Assembly: GCA_022376925.1 (NCBI GenBank)
Contig: JAIOJX010000004.1
Location: 5,146,001 to 5,210,000, forward strand
DNA from: Tragulus kanchil
Taxonomy: Eukaryota; Chordata; Mammalia; Artiodactyla; Tragulidae
Direction of reading: 5' to 3'
Length of the DNA stretch: 64,000 bases
The notes beneath the pieces were generated by a model. The model did not search any database. It was given only the letters and a program-made list of their open reading frames with translations, and had not been told where the DNA came from. The position numbers and the translations under genes were made by a program. Numbering within the stretch: position 1 is the stretch's first letter; every line of letters begins with the position of its first letter. Of this stretch, positions 13,134 through 25,341 are shown in pieces.

Positions 13134-13469
13134 TAGGACGGTCTTGATATCACACACAGGGAACTCATGAAAAAAAAGACAGAGCATAGACATAGGGACA
13201 TCGTGGCGAATAAATAGGGAGGGGGAAGCATGGAGGAAGTAACAAGGAAACCTATAGTGTTATGTGTGGAAAAGATAGCTAGTGTCACAGTGCTAAGGGA
13301 ATAGGAGTGCTTACAATGGCTTGGGGCAAAGGTCTGGAGGGGTGGGATGGGGGGATCTGGGTGGGTGGGAACCATGGATATGCATATGACTGATCTGGGA
13401 ACATACATGTATGTGAACAACAAAACTCTGTAAAACCTTTAAAATAAAGAATAAAAATAGATTAAAAAA

Positions 13470-14556
13470 AAATTAAAAGGGGAAGGAAAACGTAATAAGG
13501 AGAGACAAAAAAATAAAACAAAACCCAAACCTGACCAATCAATCAAATAACAAAACCGTCCACAACAAACAAATAAACAAACAACAGCTAAATACTGTCC
13601 CTGGTTTTTATCCTCTCATCTGTCTGGTGGAAGCCAATCTGCTCTCGATGGTGTTGTCCTGATGATGTAGCCTTTCCCTTACAGCACTGGTTGCTATGGT
13701 TTCTGCTTTTGTTTTCAGCAAGACAAAGGTTTTGCTGCGAGCTCAGGTGCTGGCCAGGGCGGCGGGCTGATCCCAGTCTGTTGGGCGGGGGGCTGCGGCG
13801 GGTGCAGTCCTGTGTTGGAGCGGGGCGCCCCGGCTCTACTGCGCACCTGCCAGTAGCCTCCAATGCCTGCCCTTCTCCCAGCTTCCTCCGCTGCGGGTGT
13901 AGCTATGGGGGTGCACAGGCTCCTCCGCTGCTGGCACGTGCGCACTGCCAGTTACGCGTCCAAGTCCCAAAGGTGGCCACGAGCTTACCCGTTAGGCTCG
14001 AGCCCAGTCCCTGGTCAGCAATCCGTGGGCGACTTCCCCTCTCCGCTCAGCAAGCCCCCTACTAGGAAGGTTTGAACTTACCCAGTGCCAGGCGGAAAGT
14101 CGCGATTTTCGCCCAGCCAAGCGGTGTGATTTTCGGGGTGGGCACTCCCCTGTTCGGCTCTATCCAGGTCTCTAAGCAGCACTCTCCGGGGAAGTGCCTA
14201 ACTGCGTTACGCATGTCCCTGCTCCAGTATCTTATCTTCACAGTGTCTTAATTTCTGCCAGGCGATCCGGCCAGACTTTTGAAATTTTTGCTCTGCTCAG
14301 GCCCCCTTTTAGGGCACTTCCTGGTGCGCTCTCCGTCGGTCCGGCGTGGGGGTTAGGATAGAGGGTTCTCAGAAGAGTAGCTCCGGGAAAATTCTGGCTG
14401 TTCACTCTTCGACCCTCGCAGACCTAAGGGGTTCTTCTGTCGTCTAGCGGTTAGTTTGTTGGTGGTGTTTCATTTCTTGATTAGTTCTGGTGATTCTGTT
14501 GGGGAGCTGGTGAAATCTTCCCCTCATTCCTCTGCCATCTTGGCCCCCTCTGATCC
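13470..14556 (-). mobile_element. L1-BT 5'UTR outer half, minus strand
   Basis: On the minus strand this begins (at 14556) with a GGGGCCAAGATGGCAGAGG-type start, a hallmark of L1 5' ends, and runs about 1.1 kb. The middle (about 13735-14450) is GC- and CpG-rich, as expected for an L1 internal promoter. It then reaches an AT-rich stretch at the border with the plus-strand L1 tail. It reads naturally into the AT-rich sequence at 6412 if the intervening block is flipped. Confidence 0.7.
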
Positions 14557-15700
14557 CAACTCTCTTTCTCTTTCATAAGGTCTGCTCTATTTCCAATGTT
14601 TTCTAGTGCACTTTTCATCTCATTTACTAAATTCCTGAGATCCAGAATTTCTATGTGTGTGTGTGCGTGTGTTTTAAAGAGATTCAATCTCTTTGGTAAA
14701 GTACTCCTTCTGTTCATTAGTTTTATTCCTGAGTTCATTGAACTCTCTGTGGTTTTTTTTTGTAGCTTGTTGAGGTTCTTTATGACAGCTATTATCAGTT
14801 GGATTGCAATATGCCATGACTTGTCTATGGAGAATTGTCTTTCTGTCTCTTTTTTTCGTGGTATAATGTCACTGTGGTTCAGTCATGGTTCTTGATGAAC
14901 TGTCCCTCTACCTGCACATTGAAGTTACTGATGTTAGAAGTCTTTCGTTTTCAGGTAGGTGGCAACATAACACAAGATTTTGGTTTCTCTTACTTGAGCT
15001 GTTCCTGGTTATATTTGAGAGTTGGCACTTTTTAGTCTTTGCTAAGAGGTGTGGCTCTCTGCCTTTGTTATTGTAAGGCTGTGGCATCATTACTGCCTCG
15101 TTTATGCCAGAGCCACTGTCGTCACCAGAATGGTGGGCTCTTCCCCAGCAACTAAGATCCTGAGTTGCAGGCTCTACTGCTGCGGGGGTAGGAGGTGGCA
15201 TAAGCTATTGTCTTGCAGGTGCCCCTACTGTGTCTGGTGCTATAAGGTTTGAGAGCTCCACCACTGCAGATGAAGGGGGGGACAGGCCTCCTGATCAGAC
15301 CGCAGCTGTACCTGCAGCCAAGGGTAACCAGGCAACAGTGACAATGGAGCCTGGGACCCCATTCCTTGAGCTACTGAGGAATGCATGACCCCAGCCCATC
15401 TCCTTCATTTGCAGACACACCTCCCCTCCTGCTATGGGGTTCCCTGAAGCTCTGTGCTTAGCTGCCATGGTCAAAGGACTGGGATTACAGGCAACAACTC
15501 TGATGTTCCCTTGGTTTTGTCTCCTCTTTTGTTTCTGTCTACTCACCTTTACATATACAGAGGTGAATACAAGAATCCTCCCTTGTCTTGTGTGTTGGGC
15601 AGAGGCACCTTTTTTAAGTTGCAGATGTCTGACTGCTTGTAGAGTGAAGGGAAGAGAGGTAGCTCCCCACTCCACCATGTTGCTGACGTCGCTCTACTCA
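14557..15700 (-). repeat. Older L1 5' region, antisense
   Basis: The plus strand reads like the antisense of the ORF1/5'UTR zone of older mammalian L1s (for example the 'ctgagatccagaatttct' and 'cttgttgaggttcttta' stretches). It ends near a 'ccaccatgttgctgacgtcg' L1-5'-end-like segment at about 15675-15700. It is probably the continuation of the old L1 cut off at 460. It has short GT runs (14651-14672) and no intact ORF. Confidence 0.5.
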
Positions 15701-16579
15701 TTTCAGTTTTTGATGACAATTAGTACTCAGAAAAGATAAAGATTTTGCACGTTTTGGTTTGTTACTGTCTATTTTACTGATTCCTTTTGTGTCTAACAGC
15801 ATTCAGTTAATTTTTCGAGATTTCCAGTTATTATACTATAAATATTTTTCTTTCCAAAACATATACCTTATATTATTATTTGTGTTAATAGCATAGTGAT
15901 ACCAAACATCCTTTTCTAATTTCACTTTGCTGAAACTGCTTTTAGTGCTTCACAGTTATGATGTTGCCTCAGAAATAGCCCTCCTCCTTCTCAGATCATG
16001 TTAAGTTTCTTATGCTTTTATATAATACTGAGCTTTCTTGGAAAGTTAGGATTATATCATGGAATTCTATTATTTTCTCTTCCCTGATCTCTAGAGCTAT
16101 CCACAGCAATAAATTTATTAACATCAAATCATCTTTGCATTTATAGGACAGTCTCCATGGTATACTGTTTTTTCAGTATGCTGCTAGATTCTGTCTGCTA
16201 TTTTCTTTAAAACGATGCTTGTATTTATGTTTATATTTGGTCATGGTTCTTCTGTGTGCTTTGTCAGATTTTGATATTAGAATCAGGATTTTTTTTTTAA
16301 AGCAGGGAAGATGTTCTGCTCTCTCTGGGCCTGAAAAGAGTTTAAATGGCATCAGGCAGAATTGAAGGGTGGTGGAGAAATCGTGCTTTGCTCCTGATTC
16401 ACCGTATCATCTCCAAAAACCCCTCCTCAGTTTATAGCTGATTTATTACTTATAAGGAGAGGACGTAGGATTTCTAATTTTTCTAAACGTGTAATACACT
16501 GGACACATTTTTCCAGTTTTTACTTTAACCACCATCATTCAAAGGTCTCTCCTGGGCTCAGCAAAGCAGTGATGAGTGC

Positions 16580-16770
16580 TGGGGTGCAAAGGCTTCAATC
16601 CTGAAACCATCTGTCACTACATGTTTGATCATCAGCAAGTTACTCAATATCTCTAAGCCAATTTTCCTATCTGGAAATGAGAATAATGACACTACACACC
16701 TCATAGTTTCATTGTAAGGATTACATGAGATAATCACATGCAAAACACCAAAGAAGTGCTCACTGGGGGA
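16580..16770 (+). repeat. MIR-like SINE remnant
   Basis: The order of motifs matches MIR: 'caagttactcaatatctcta', then 'ttttcctatctggaaatgag', then 'cattgtaaggattacatgag'. It is ancient and diverged. Confidence 0.55.
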
Positions 16771-16860
16771 TGGAAGGATTTTCTCTGATCTTTGATTCAA
16801 AAGCAAGCTCTAAAAATTAAATTTTATCAGTAGCGGGGGTAGAGAGGCAGAAGGCTGAGA

Positions 16861-16886
<26 letters not shown>
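16861..16886. repeat. (GT)13 microsatellite
   Basis: Thirteen uninterrupted GT units. Such tracts are often length-variable between individuals. Confidence 0.95.
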
Positions 16887-16891
<5 letters not shown>

Positions 16892-16920
16892 CCCCAGTAT
16901 CAAACAATTTTAAACAATGC

Positions 16921-17165
16921 GGGGCTTCCCCAGTGGGTAGTCTGCCTTGCAGTGCAATAGGCACGGTTCAATCCCTGGCCTGGGAAGATTCCACGTGCCA
17001 CGGAGTGGCTGGACCAATGTGTCCAATTATGAGGCAGTGCTCTGGAGCGCATGCGCCCAGAGCTGGTGCTCTGCAACGAGAAAGGCCACTGCAATGGGAG
17101 GCCCACATAGGCCAAAGAATAAAAAAAAAGAAAAACAGCAGAAGAGGCCAAAATTAAAAAAAAAT
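16921..17165 (+). repeat. tRNA-derived SINE (CHR-type)
   Basis: It starts with the artiodactyl SINE head 'ggggcttccccagtgggtag' and has a degenerate B box ('ggttcaatccctgg'), then a body with 'ggctggaccaatgtgtccaa' and a 3' end 'gggaggcccacataggcca' with an A-rich tail. At least six further insertions of this same family occur in the window. Confidence 0.8.
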
Positions 17166-18184
17166 AAGTGACACCTCCAACGCTCACACAGTTCTCATAG
17201 TTGGTATCCTTAGTGCTGCTGACAATTACTAATCAATCACTAACAAGTCTCCCCAGATTGCTTGTATTGCTTTTATCAGTAATGCTAAATTCATTTTTTC
17301 CCTTCCAAGATTTAACTAGCCAGATTCGTCTAAGTGATTAGATTAACCTGATTATCTTACACAGTAAGGGCTTGTCCTTGGAGAATGGGAATGACCATTT
17401 TTTTAGCAACAGAGAAAACAGTCTTTACCTGAGCAATGTTGGGTGGGGTGATAGTTGAGCAGGGTAGAATAGACAAGTTCAGAGAGAGAAAGAGCACTTT
17501 GCCAAGGCTCTGAACCAACGAGTGGAAGTATTCTGGGTCTCCTACATTTCTGATGTGGAAATGATGGCCCGGCTATCTGGCCAGGTGGGCTGTGGACCAC
17601 TGAAATGGCTATGAGTGTCCAACTCCCAGCAGGTACTCTGCAGACTATGGGATCTGAGTGTGGAGCCTGTGTTCATGACCTACCTCCTGGAATTCAGCAG
17701 GTAGAAATACACAAAAAGAGTAGACCAGGACTTGGGAACTGGGGCAGACACTCCCCTCAGCCCTCCATACCTTCCCTAGGCTACAAAGATAGGATGATGG
17801 ATAAAAATAAGCAGGAAAAGGCTTTTTAAAATGTTCTCTTAAAACTGAGGCTGAAACAAGCATGGGTCTCTTTCCAAAACCACAGAGTATAATGAGATAC
17901 ATTCTTACCCGTCACTGAAGTACAGATCTGCCTACAACATGAGATTTATCCACACACTTTTCCCCAATTTTAGCAATTTCAGAGGAGAGGGAGGGAGCAG
18001 TCACCATCAGGAAAGTTGAAGTACTATTTTGGATTAATGGGCCCTCGGTTGCCAGCCAATGGCAGACATGAGAAAAGGCACAGGAATGTTGAGGCAGCAG
18101 GACTGAGTGGAAGGAGGGCCAGACTGAGTATTGGGAGACCCAAGTTCTACTCAAAATCCAGTTCTAATGGTGTCGTAGGTGGAA

Positions 18185-20469
18185 GGTCATGCTCAGTACT
18201 CCAGAGCAGATAATGCTTCCCTGCCCTTACAAGGACCTATACAGTAATGACTTAGCTGATGATTTATCATTATTCCCCAGAGAGCACACTAGCATGAGGA
18301 TGGAAATTCTTTTCTCACTTGTTATTGTCTCCCAGTTAGAAAAATGTATCAGCTAGCTTTTGCTGCATCAAACCTTCCACATTTTATGGCTTAAAACTAA
18401 AAACATTTATTATTTCTCACAATTCTGTGGCTCATCTCAGTAGTACAGTCTAGGCCAGCCTGACTGGGGCTAGATATAATCTAGGATACTTCACTCACGT
18501 GTCCAGGAAGTCAGCGGGCGGGCTGTTCTGAGATATGGGGCTCAGCTGGGATGATTCATTTCTGCTCCACACAGTCTCTTGCCCTCCAGTAGGCTAGCCC
18601 CCGGGCCCCCTCACCTTGAGTTCTTGCCTTCCAGAGCATCACGATGAAGGTTCCAATGCATGAGCCATCACCAATCCTCTGCTTGCATCAGATTCACTAA
18701 TGTCCCATTGACCATAGCAAGCTACGAGGCCATAACAAGATCCAAAGGGCAGAGGTACAGATTTCACTTCTTGAAGGGAGGAGCTGCAACATGACATTGT
18801 CAAGAGGAACGTGTGGCCATTTTTACAATCTATTACAAGAACCTTGAGCTATGCTTGGTGCATGGCGGGTAGGTAAGAATGCTTGTTGCAAGAATTAAGA
18901 TATTAAAAAAAAGAAACAAGAGGCAAATAATGAAATAATGTCACTGTTTAGCAAACCCCTACCCCACAATCTTGCTTCCCCGCTTACCCGCAGGCTGCCA
19001 TTGGCACATCTACTTTCATGATGACTCTGCTTTGTTGAGATCTTTGAACTGGACCAAAACTTTATCCAGTTGCATAGAAAGATTTTTGCCCTTGATTTAA
19101 ATATGATAGCTCCTTTCTGTCTGAGAGTTGCAGTTTATTTTGGACCTCTGAATCTACCCATCTTGATGCTGGAGCTGTGCACACTTCACTGGATTATGGA
19201 TTATGTCCCCATTCCTAATCCTTGCTCTTTAAACAGATCTGGAAAAAGGACAATCTTTTTAAATTAAAAATCATTTATTTATTCTTGACTATGCTAGATC
19301 TTTGTTGCTGTGAGGGCCCCTTTGGGAGATCTAGGTCATGCTCAGGACGCCAGAGCAGATAATGCTTCCCTGCCCTTACAAGGACCTATACAGTAATGAC
19401 TTAGCTGATGATTTATCATTATTCCCCAGAGAGCACACTAGCATGAGGATGGAAATTCTTTTCTCACTTGTTATTGTCTCCCAGTTAGAAAAATGTATCA
19501 GCTAGCTTTTGCTGCATCAAACCTTCCACATTTTATGGCTTAAAACTAAAAACATTTATTATTTCTCACAATTCTGTGGCTCATCTCAGTAGTACAGTCT
19601 AGGCCAGCCTGACTGGGGCTAGATATAATCTAGGATACTTCACTCACGTGTCCAGGAAGTCAGCGGGCGGGCTGTTCTGAGATATGGGGCTCAGCTGGGA
19701 TGATTCATTTCTGCTCCACACAGTCTCTTGCCCTCCAGTAGGCTAGCCCCGGCCTCCTCACCTTGAGTTCTTGCCTTCCAGAGCATCACGATGAAGGTTC
19801 CAATGCATGAGCCATCACCAATCCTCTGCTTGCATCAGATTCACTAATGTCCCATTGACCATAGCAAGCTACGAGGCCATAACAAGATCCAAAGGGCAGA
19901 GGTACAGATTTCACTTCTTGAAGGGAGGAGCTGCAACATGACATTGTCAAGAGGAACGTGTGGCCATTTTTACAATCTATTACAAGAACCTTGAGCTATG
20001 CTTGGTGCATGGCGGGTAGGTAAGAATGCTTGTTGCAAGAATTAAGATATTAAAAAAAAGAAACAAGAGGCAAATAATGAAATAATGTCACTGTTTAGCA
20101 AACCCCTACCCCACAATCTTGCTTCCCCGCTTACCCGCAGGCTGCCATTGGCACATCTACTTTCATGATGACTCTGCTTTGTTGAGATCTTTGAACTGGA
20201 CCAAAACTTTATCCAGTTGCATAGAAAGATTTTTGCCCTTGATTTAAATATGATAGCTCCTTTCTGTCTGAGAGTTGCAGTTTACTTTGGACCTCTGAAT
20301 CTACCCATCTTGATGCTGGAGCTGTGCACACTTCACTGGATTATGGATTATGTCCCCATTCCTAATCCTTGCTCTTTAAACAGATCTGGAAAAAAGGACA
20401 ATCTTTTTTAAATTAAAAAAAATCATTTATTTATTCTTGACTATGCTAGATCTTTGTTGCTGTGAGGGC
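18185..20469. repeat. Direct duplication D4 (period 1149 bp)
   Basis: Bases 18185-19317 recur at 19334-20469, with 16 unmatched bases between (19318-19333). Internal differences are one substitution near 19131/20280 and small indels (a C/G run near 18600, A runs near 19250). The block is non-coding 3' flank of SLC36A2. Confidence 0.95.
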
Positions 20470-20736
20470 TTTTCTCTAGTTGGGGAGAGTGTGGGCTACT
20501 CTCTAGTTGTGGCCTACAAGCTTCTCATTGCAGTGGCTTCTCTTGTTGCAGAGCATGGGCTCTAGGCATGCAGGCTTCAGTAGTTGTGGCTCCCAGGCTC
20601 TAGAGAAAAGGCTCAGTAGCTGTGGAGGCATGGTCTAAGTTGCCCTGTGGCATGTGGGATCTTCCAGAATCAGGGATTGAACCTGCATCTCCTGCATTGG
20701 TAGGCGGATTCTTTACCACTGAGACATCAGGGAAGC
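20416..20736 (-). repeat. CHR-type SINE, first copy
   Basis: On the minus strand this reads from 'ggggcttccctgatgtctca' at 20736 into a B-box-like segment, and ends in an AT-rich tail near 20416. It is an artiodactyl tRNA-derived SINE lying just downstream of the SLC36A2 stop codon. Confidence 0.8.
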
Positions 20737-21128
20737 CCCAAAAGAGGACAGTCTTTATCCACCAAATCACCCTGGCCTCAGCAGGCTGCCCCTCCTTCTC
20801 AGTTGCTGCCTCTTGGATGCCCCCTGATGTCTTCCTCTTGCATAACCCGACTCAAGGTGAAAAATTCATCATGTCAACTGCCAAAAAGTTGGATGGAATC
20901 AAGAGCCTTCAGTAGGAGAGCTCTGGTAGGGGAAAGCTAGAGATGGGAAGAAAAGAAATGAACACAGAAAACAGTTTAAATTACCATCTAGACCTTGTCT
21001 TGGTGGGTCTGTGTTTGTTTCACTATGACTTGGCCCAGAGAAAGGTAAAGCCACAAAACAGATAATAGATATAAAAGAGATGTATATCATTAAATGTCAA
21101 GGTGCTGGTGGCAGAAGCAGTGCCATTT

Positions 21129-21400
21129 TCACTGAATAAAAATGGTGGAGTTGGAAAAGGTGAGAGAGTCTCTTGACCGGATCAGCTCGTCCAGGGCCTG
21201 GTAGGTCCCCATCACAAAGCCCACGAAGCCCAGGATGCTGATCAGGGCGTCCTTAACGATGGTGACGGGGCTCAGGCCCTCCGAGCAGTAGGTGGTGATC
21301 TCCAGGAGGGGCGGAATGATGAGGGCCAGGGCACTGCTGCTCAGGGAGCCCACCAGGGAGAGGACCAGGTCCAGGCGGGGGATGAGGACGGCTAAGACGC
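21129..21400 (-). CDS. SLC36A2: SLC36A2 exon 10 (last coding exon), copy in left unit of D5
   Basis: 272 nt encode residues 394-483 and the TGA stop (21129-21131). The acceptor is ...CCTGCAG at 21401-21407. It contains the end of membrane segment 9 ([10 protein letters not shown]), segment 10 ([17 protein letters not shown]) and segment 11 ([16 protein letters not shown]), and ends FSNSTIFIQ, close to the human PAT2 C-terminus. It is identical in coding content to 22218-22489. No convincing polyadenylation site could be fixed in the downstream sequence. Confidence 0.95.
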
Positions 21401-21503
21401 CTGCAGGAGATGATACAAGATAGGTGAGTCTTCCCTGGTCTAGCCAAAGTAAAAATTCTCTTTTTAAACAGATCTGGAAAAAAGGACAATCTTTTTTAAA
21501 TTA

Positions 21504-21824
21504 AAAAAAATCATTTATTTATTCTTGACTATGCTAGATCTTTGTTGCTGTGAGGGCTTTTCTCTAGTTGGGGAGAGTGTGGGCTACTCTCTAGTTGTGG
21601 CCTACAAGCTTCTCATTGCAGTGGCTTCTCTTGTTGCAGAGCATGGGCTCTAGGCATGCAGGCTTCAGTAGTTGTGGCTCCCAGGCTCTAGAGAAAAGGC
21701 TCAGTAGCTGTGGAGGCATGGTCTAAGTTGCCCTGTGGCATGTGGGATCTTCCAGAATCAGGGATTGAACCTGCATCTCCTGCATTGGTAGGCGGATTCT
21801 TTACCACTGAGACATCAGGGAAGC
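21504..21824 (-). repeat. CHR-type SINE, second copy via D5
   Basis: This is the same insertion as 20416-20736, repeated only because the surrounding 1.09-kb block is repeated. It is not an independent insertion. Confidence 0.85.
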
Positions 21825-22217
21825 CCCAAAAGAGGACAGTCTTTATCCACCAAATCACCCTGGCCTCAGCAGGCTGCCCCTCCTTCTCAGTTGCTGCCTC
21901 TTGGATGCCCCCTGATGTCTTCCTCTTGCATAACCCGACTCAAGGTGAAAAATTCATCATGTCAACTCCCAAAAAAGTTGGATGGAATCAAGAGCCTTCA
22001 GTAGGAGAGCTCTGGTAGGGGAAAGCTAGAGATGGGAAGAAAAGAAATGAACACAGAAAACAGTTTAAATTACCATCTAGACCTTGTCTTGGTGGGTCTG
22101 TGTTTGTTTCACTATGACTTGGCCCAGAGAAAGGTAAAGCCACAAAACAGATAATAGATATAAAAGAGATGTATATCATTAAATGTCAAGGTGCTGGTGG
22201 CAGAAGCAGTGCCATTT

Positions 22218-22583
<366 letters not shown>

Positions 22584-22830
22584 TCAGTTACACAAAGAAA
22601 GCTGAAATTCCTGTTATACCCCCAAATCACATTTATTAAAGGTTATACATTAGAATTTGTGTGTCTCCTTTCACTCATTTTTCAAATACAGACATTCGGT
22701 TTTTTGGGAAAAAAATCTTTCCCTCTTGCCATTTAGGTTCAGTGTCCGGGAGCCTGCAAATTTAACTGACAACAGGCAGATTAACAGGAGGAAAGACATG
22801 GTTGATTTAGGGCTGGGGAGCCTTCATATG

Positions 22831-23048
22831 GGGCTTCCCAGGTGCCTCAGTGGTAAAGAATCTGCCTATCAATACAGGAGATTCAAGAGATATTCTATCC
22901 CTGGGTCAGGAAAATCCCCTGGAGGAGGAAATGGCAACCCAGTCCAGTATTCTTGTCTGGAAGATTCCATGACAGTGGAGTCTGGAGGGTTACAGTCCAT
23001 AGGGTCACAAAGAGTCAGACTTAACTAAGCGACTAAGCGCACACACAC
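22831..23048 (+). repeat. Bov-tA SINE
   Basis: A full ruminant composite SINE: a tRNA-like head 'ggggcttcccaggtgcctca', a middle 'atggcaacccagtccagtat' and the Bov-A end 'tcacaaagagtcagacttaa', closing in CA repeats. It is antisense to SLC36A2. Confidence 0.9.
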
Positions 23049-23839
23049 TGCCTTCATGTGAACTGGTTCCCTAAACAAAGATAGGAGTTTATATACCCAC
23101 TTCAAAAGGGGAACCAGATAGGGGGAGAGCTTTATGCTATTTAATTAAATTAGTCTGTGATGATGATGGTTAGTCTTCTTTCTATTGGAAATCTCTCAGA
23201 AAGGGGATTTATGGTGTCTGTATTTTTCAGAATTTTCTGTTTAATTCAGCAAAGGACGTTTAGATAAGGTTTTCCCACCTGCCTGCTTATTCTAATGTGT
23301 TTAGTGTAAGATAATTTTCATGCCACAGAGGTACATTTCAAGTCTCTATGTGTTCAATGACTAAGCTCCTACTTAATAATACTAAATAACAGCTGGGAAC
23401 TGTCTTAGCTATTTGGAATATATCAACATACAAAAATGATGAATAAACCACTGCCTTTGTGGAACTAACAATAATTAACATGATTACACATAGCTCTTAC
23501 TTGCAAACAATTAGTCTGTATAATTATTCATAGGAGAAAGGGGTCTTCAGTGGGAACAAGATCACAGGGTTCTTTTAAAGGAGCATCTTCTCCAAATTTT
23601 ACACCCATGTCAGAAAATGTCTAACAAAGAAACACTAAAAGCTACAGATTTTGAAATTATATGATTCATATTATATATAAATTTTTTGTAGGATGGTTTA
23701 TAGCCCTGGGCTTTTACATTTTTAAAAATTTACTTGATGGACAATTTTCCTGGTTACAAAGAAAGCCCAGAAGCCTCCCCCAGGTCTGCTAGGATGGAGT
23801 GTGGTGTAACGTAACAAAGCAGGACTCGAAGGCAGGATT

Positions 23840-24010
23840 CTCCCTGTGTGGCCTTGGGTAAGTCTCCACCTGTTTCTCAGCTTTATTCCTCATCTGCCAA
23901 ATGCGGATGGTGTCTATCCATTTAAGTACTGTTGTTCATACTGCAAATGGTGTTAAAGTCTTAAAATAAGTTAAGTCATGTAAAGCACTCAGAAAGGTTT
24001 TTTATTATTA
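23840..24010 (+). repeat. MIR-like SINE remnant
   Basis: Carries the MIR order 'gtgtggccttgggtaagtct', 'ctcatctgccaaatgcggat' and 'catgtaaagcactcagaa'. Confidence 0.65.
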
Positions 24011-24047
24011 GTTCGTTATTACTTTATTATTTGTTTCTCTCTCTTTT

Positions 24048-24258
24048 TTGCCTGCACTGTGTGGCATGCAGGATCTTAGTTACCTAATCAGGGATCGAAC
24101 TGGGCAAACTCTGGGAGATGGTGAGGGACAGGGAAGCCTGTAGTCCATGGGGTTGCACAGTCAAACACAACCTGATGACTGAACAACCGTAGGGATCGAG
24201 CCCATTCCCTCTGCAGTGGAAGCATGGATTCTTAACCACTGGATTGCCAGGGAAGCCC
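24048..24258 (-). repeat. CHR-type SINE split by a Bov-A fragment
   Basis: The outer part is an antisense artiodactyl SINE ending 'ttgccagggaagcccc' at 24258. In the middle (about 24103-24190) sits foreign sequence with 'tccatggggttgcacagtca', typical of Bov-A. The short word agggatcga flanks it on both sides (about 24091 and 24192), as expected for a target-site duplication. Confidence 0.6.
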
Positions 24259-25341
24259 CTACTTCATTATTATTACTAATAATTACTTTATTATTATAAT
24301 TTGTTCGCAAGTAATTGTTTGCATATATACCGATTGGGGCAATGCATGCGAAAGTTTAAGGAATTATTACCTTCACATCTAAGGCAAATTTATTGATCTT
24401 TCTGCAGTCTCTAATATTCTCAATGGTTGTGTCCCTGGCTCCTAGGATAAACTGGGAATAAATGACTTCAAAGGAAGAAAATTGGTGTTCAGTGACTTGT
24501 ATGGGCTGGTCCAGCACAGCAAGAACCACAATTAAAAGGTAACTGTGTGCCCAGGCCCAGGGCACACACAATGCAGAAGTCTCTATCATCTTCACCTCCA
24601 CTGAAACACTTCATAGGGCCTGGAGCACCAGGAGGGCTGCTAAACAGGTGAGTAGGGACAGCTGAAGCCAACAGGTGACCACCAGTCCATCAGAGGCCAA
24701 GTAGCTCCAGCTGACTGTCAAATCATTTTATCCTGACAAATGTTAGAAATCTGCATCTGTACGTGGTCTCTACCATATTTTTAAAGTTGGCTCATATTTA
24801 TACAACATTATGAGGGTGAAAAAACATACCCCTGGTGCCAGAGTAGACTCACTGCCACCACTTTCAACCTCTGTCCTGGAGGTGAATAGTGATGGGTTTG
24901 GACTTAGACAACTTGGGTTCAAATCCCAGCTGTGGCACTTTCTGCCCAATTACTTCTCATTCCCTGCTTCAGTTTTCTCATTTATAGACTTTTTACAGTC
25001 CTACTTTATAAGAGTTCCTGCAAAGCCTGAAGAAAATACTATGAAATGTGGGACAGAAAGAGCTAGCGCAGAGGATGGAACACAGTAGGTGTTTAATAAA
25101 AGTCCATTCTTTTGTATTTATTATGTGATACCCCCTCAAGTTTGATACCTATAAATCTGTCTAATTAGGTACACACAAGTATGAAGTTGTCCCTAAAGCT
25201 TAAATGAAATGAATTACTACTTGGAAAGCCTTAGAATGGCCCTGGAAACACAGTCAGTATGCAGTTAATGCTGGTTATTGGGACTATCATCTACGTGTGG
25301 CTGATTCCTCATAGCAACCAGGCAGTCTGCCTTCCACTCAC

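Larger units (their letters stand above)
6412..13470 (+). mobile_element. L1-BT retrotransposon, near full length, plus strand
   Basis: The order is a 5'UTR part (6412-7333), ORF1 (7334-8199), a short spacer, ORF2 (8257-13133), then a 3'UTR ending in an A-rich tail near 13440-13470. It carries a 1053-bp in-frame duplication in ORF2. The upstream half of the 5'UTR is not found to its left but lies inverted at 13470-14556, which suggests that this whole block has been flipped relative to its original setting. Several inactivating lesions are visible in both ORFs. Confidence 0.88.
15701..18184. other. Intergenic 3' flank of SLC36A2 with old repeats
   Basis: There is no coding exon here. The segment holds a MIR-like stretch (about 16580-16770), a (GT)n microsatellite (16861-16886) and a tRNA-derived SINE (16921-17165). 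The remainder (15701-16570 and 17170-18184) shows nothing I can assign. Confidence 0.6.

Noticed and set aside
6412..14556. Twin-priming (5' inversion) of a single L1 insertion
   Set aside because: Twin priming inverts the 5' part of one truncated copy. Here a nearly complete L1 with its own 3' end is inverted relative to a second L1 3' end, which needs two elements.
16921..17000. Functional tRNA genes at SINE heads
   Set aside because: The A/B-box-like segments belong to CHR-type and Bov-tA SINE heads; no intact cloverleaf could be drawn.
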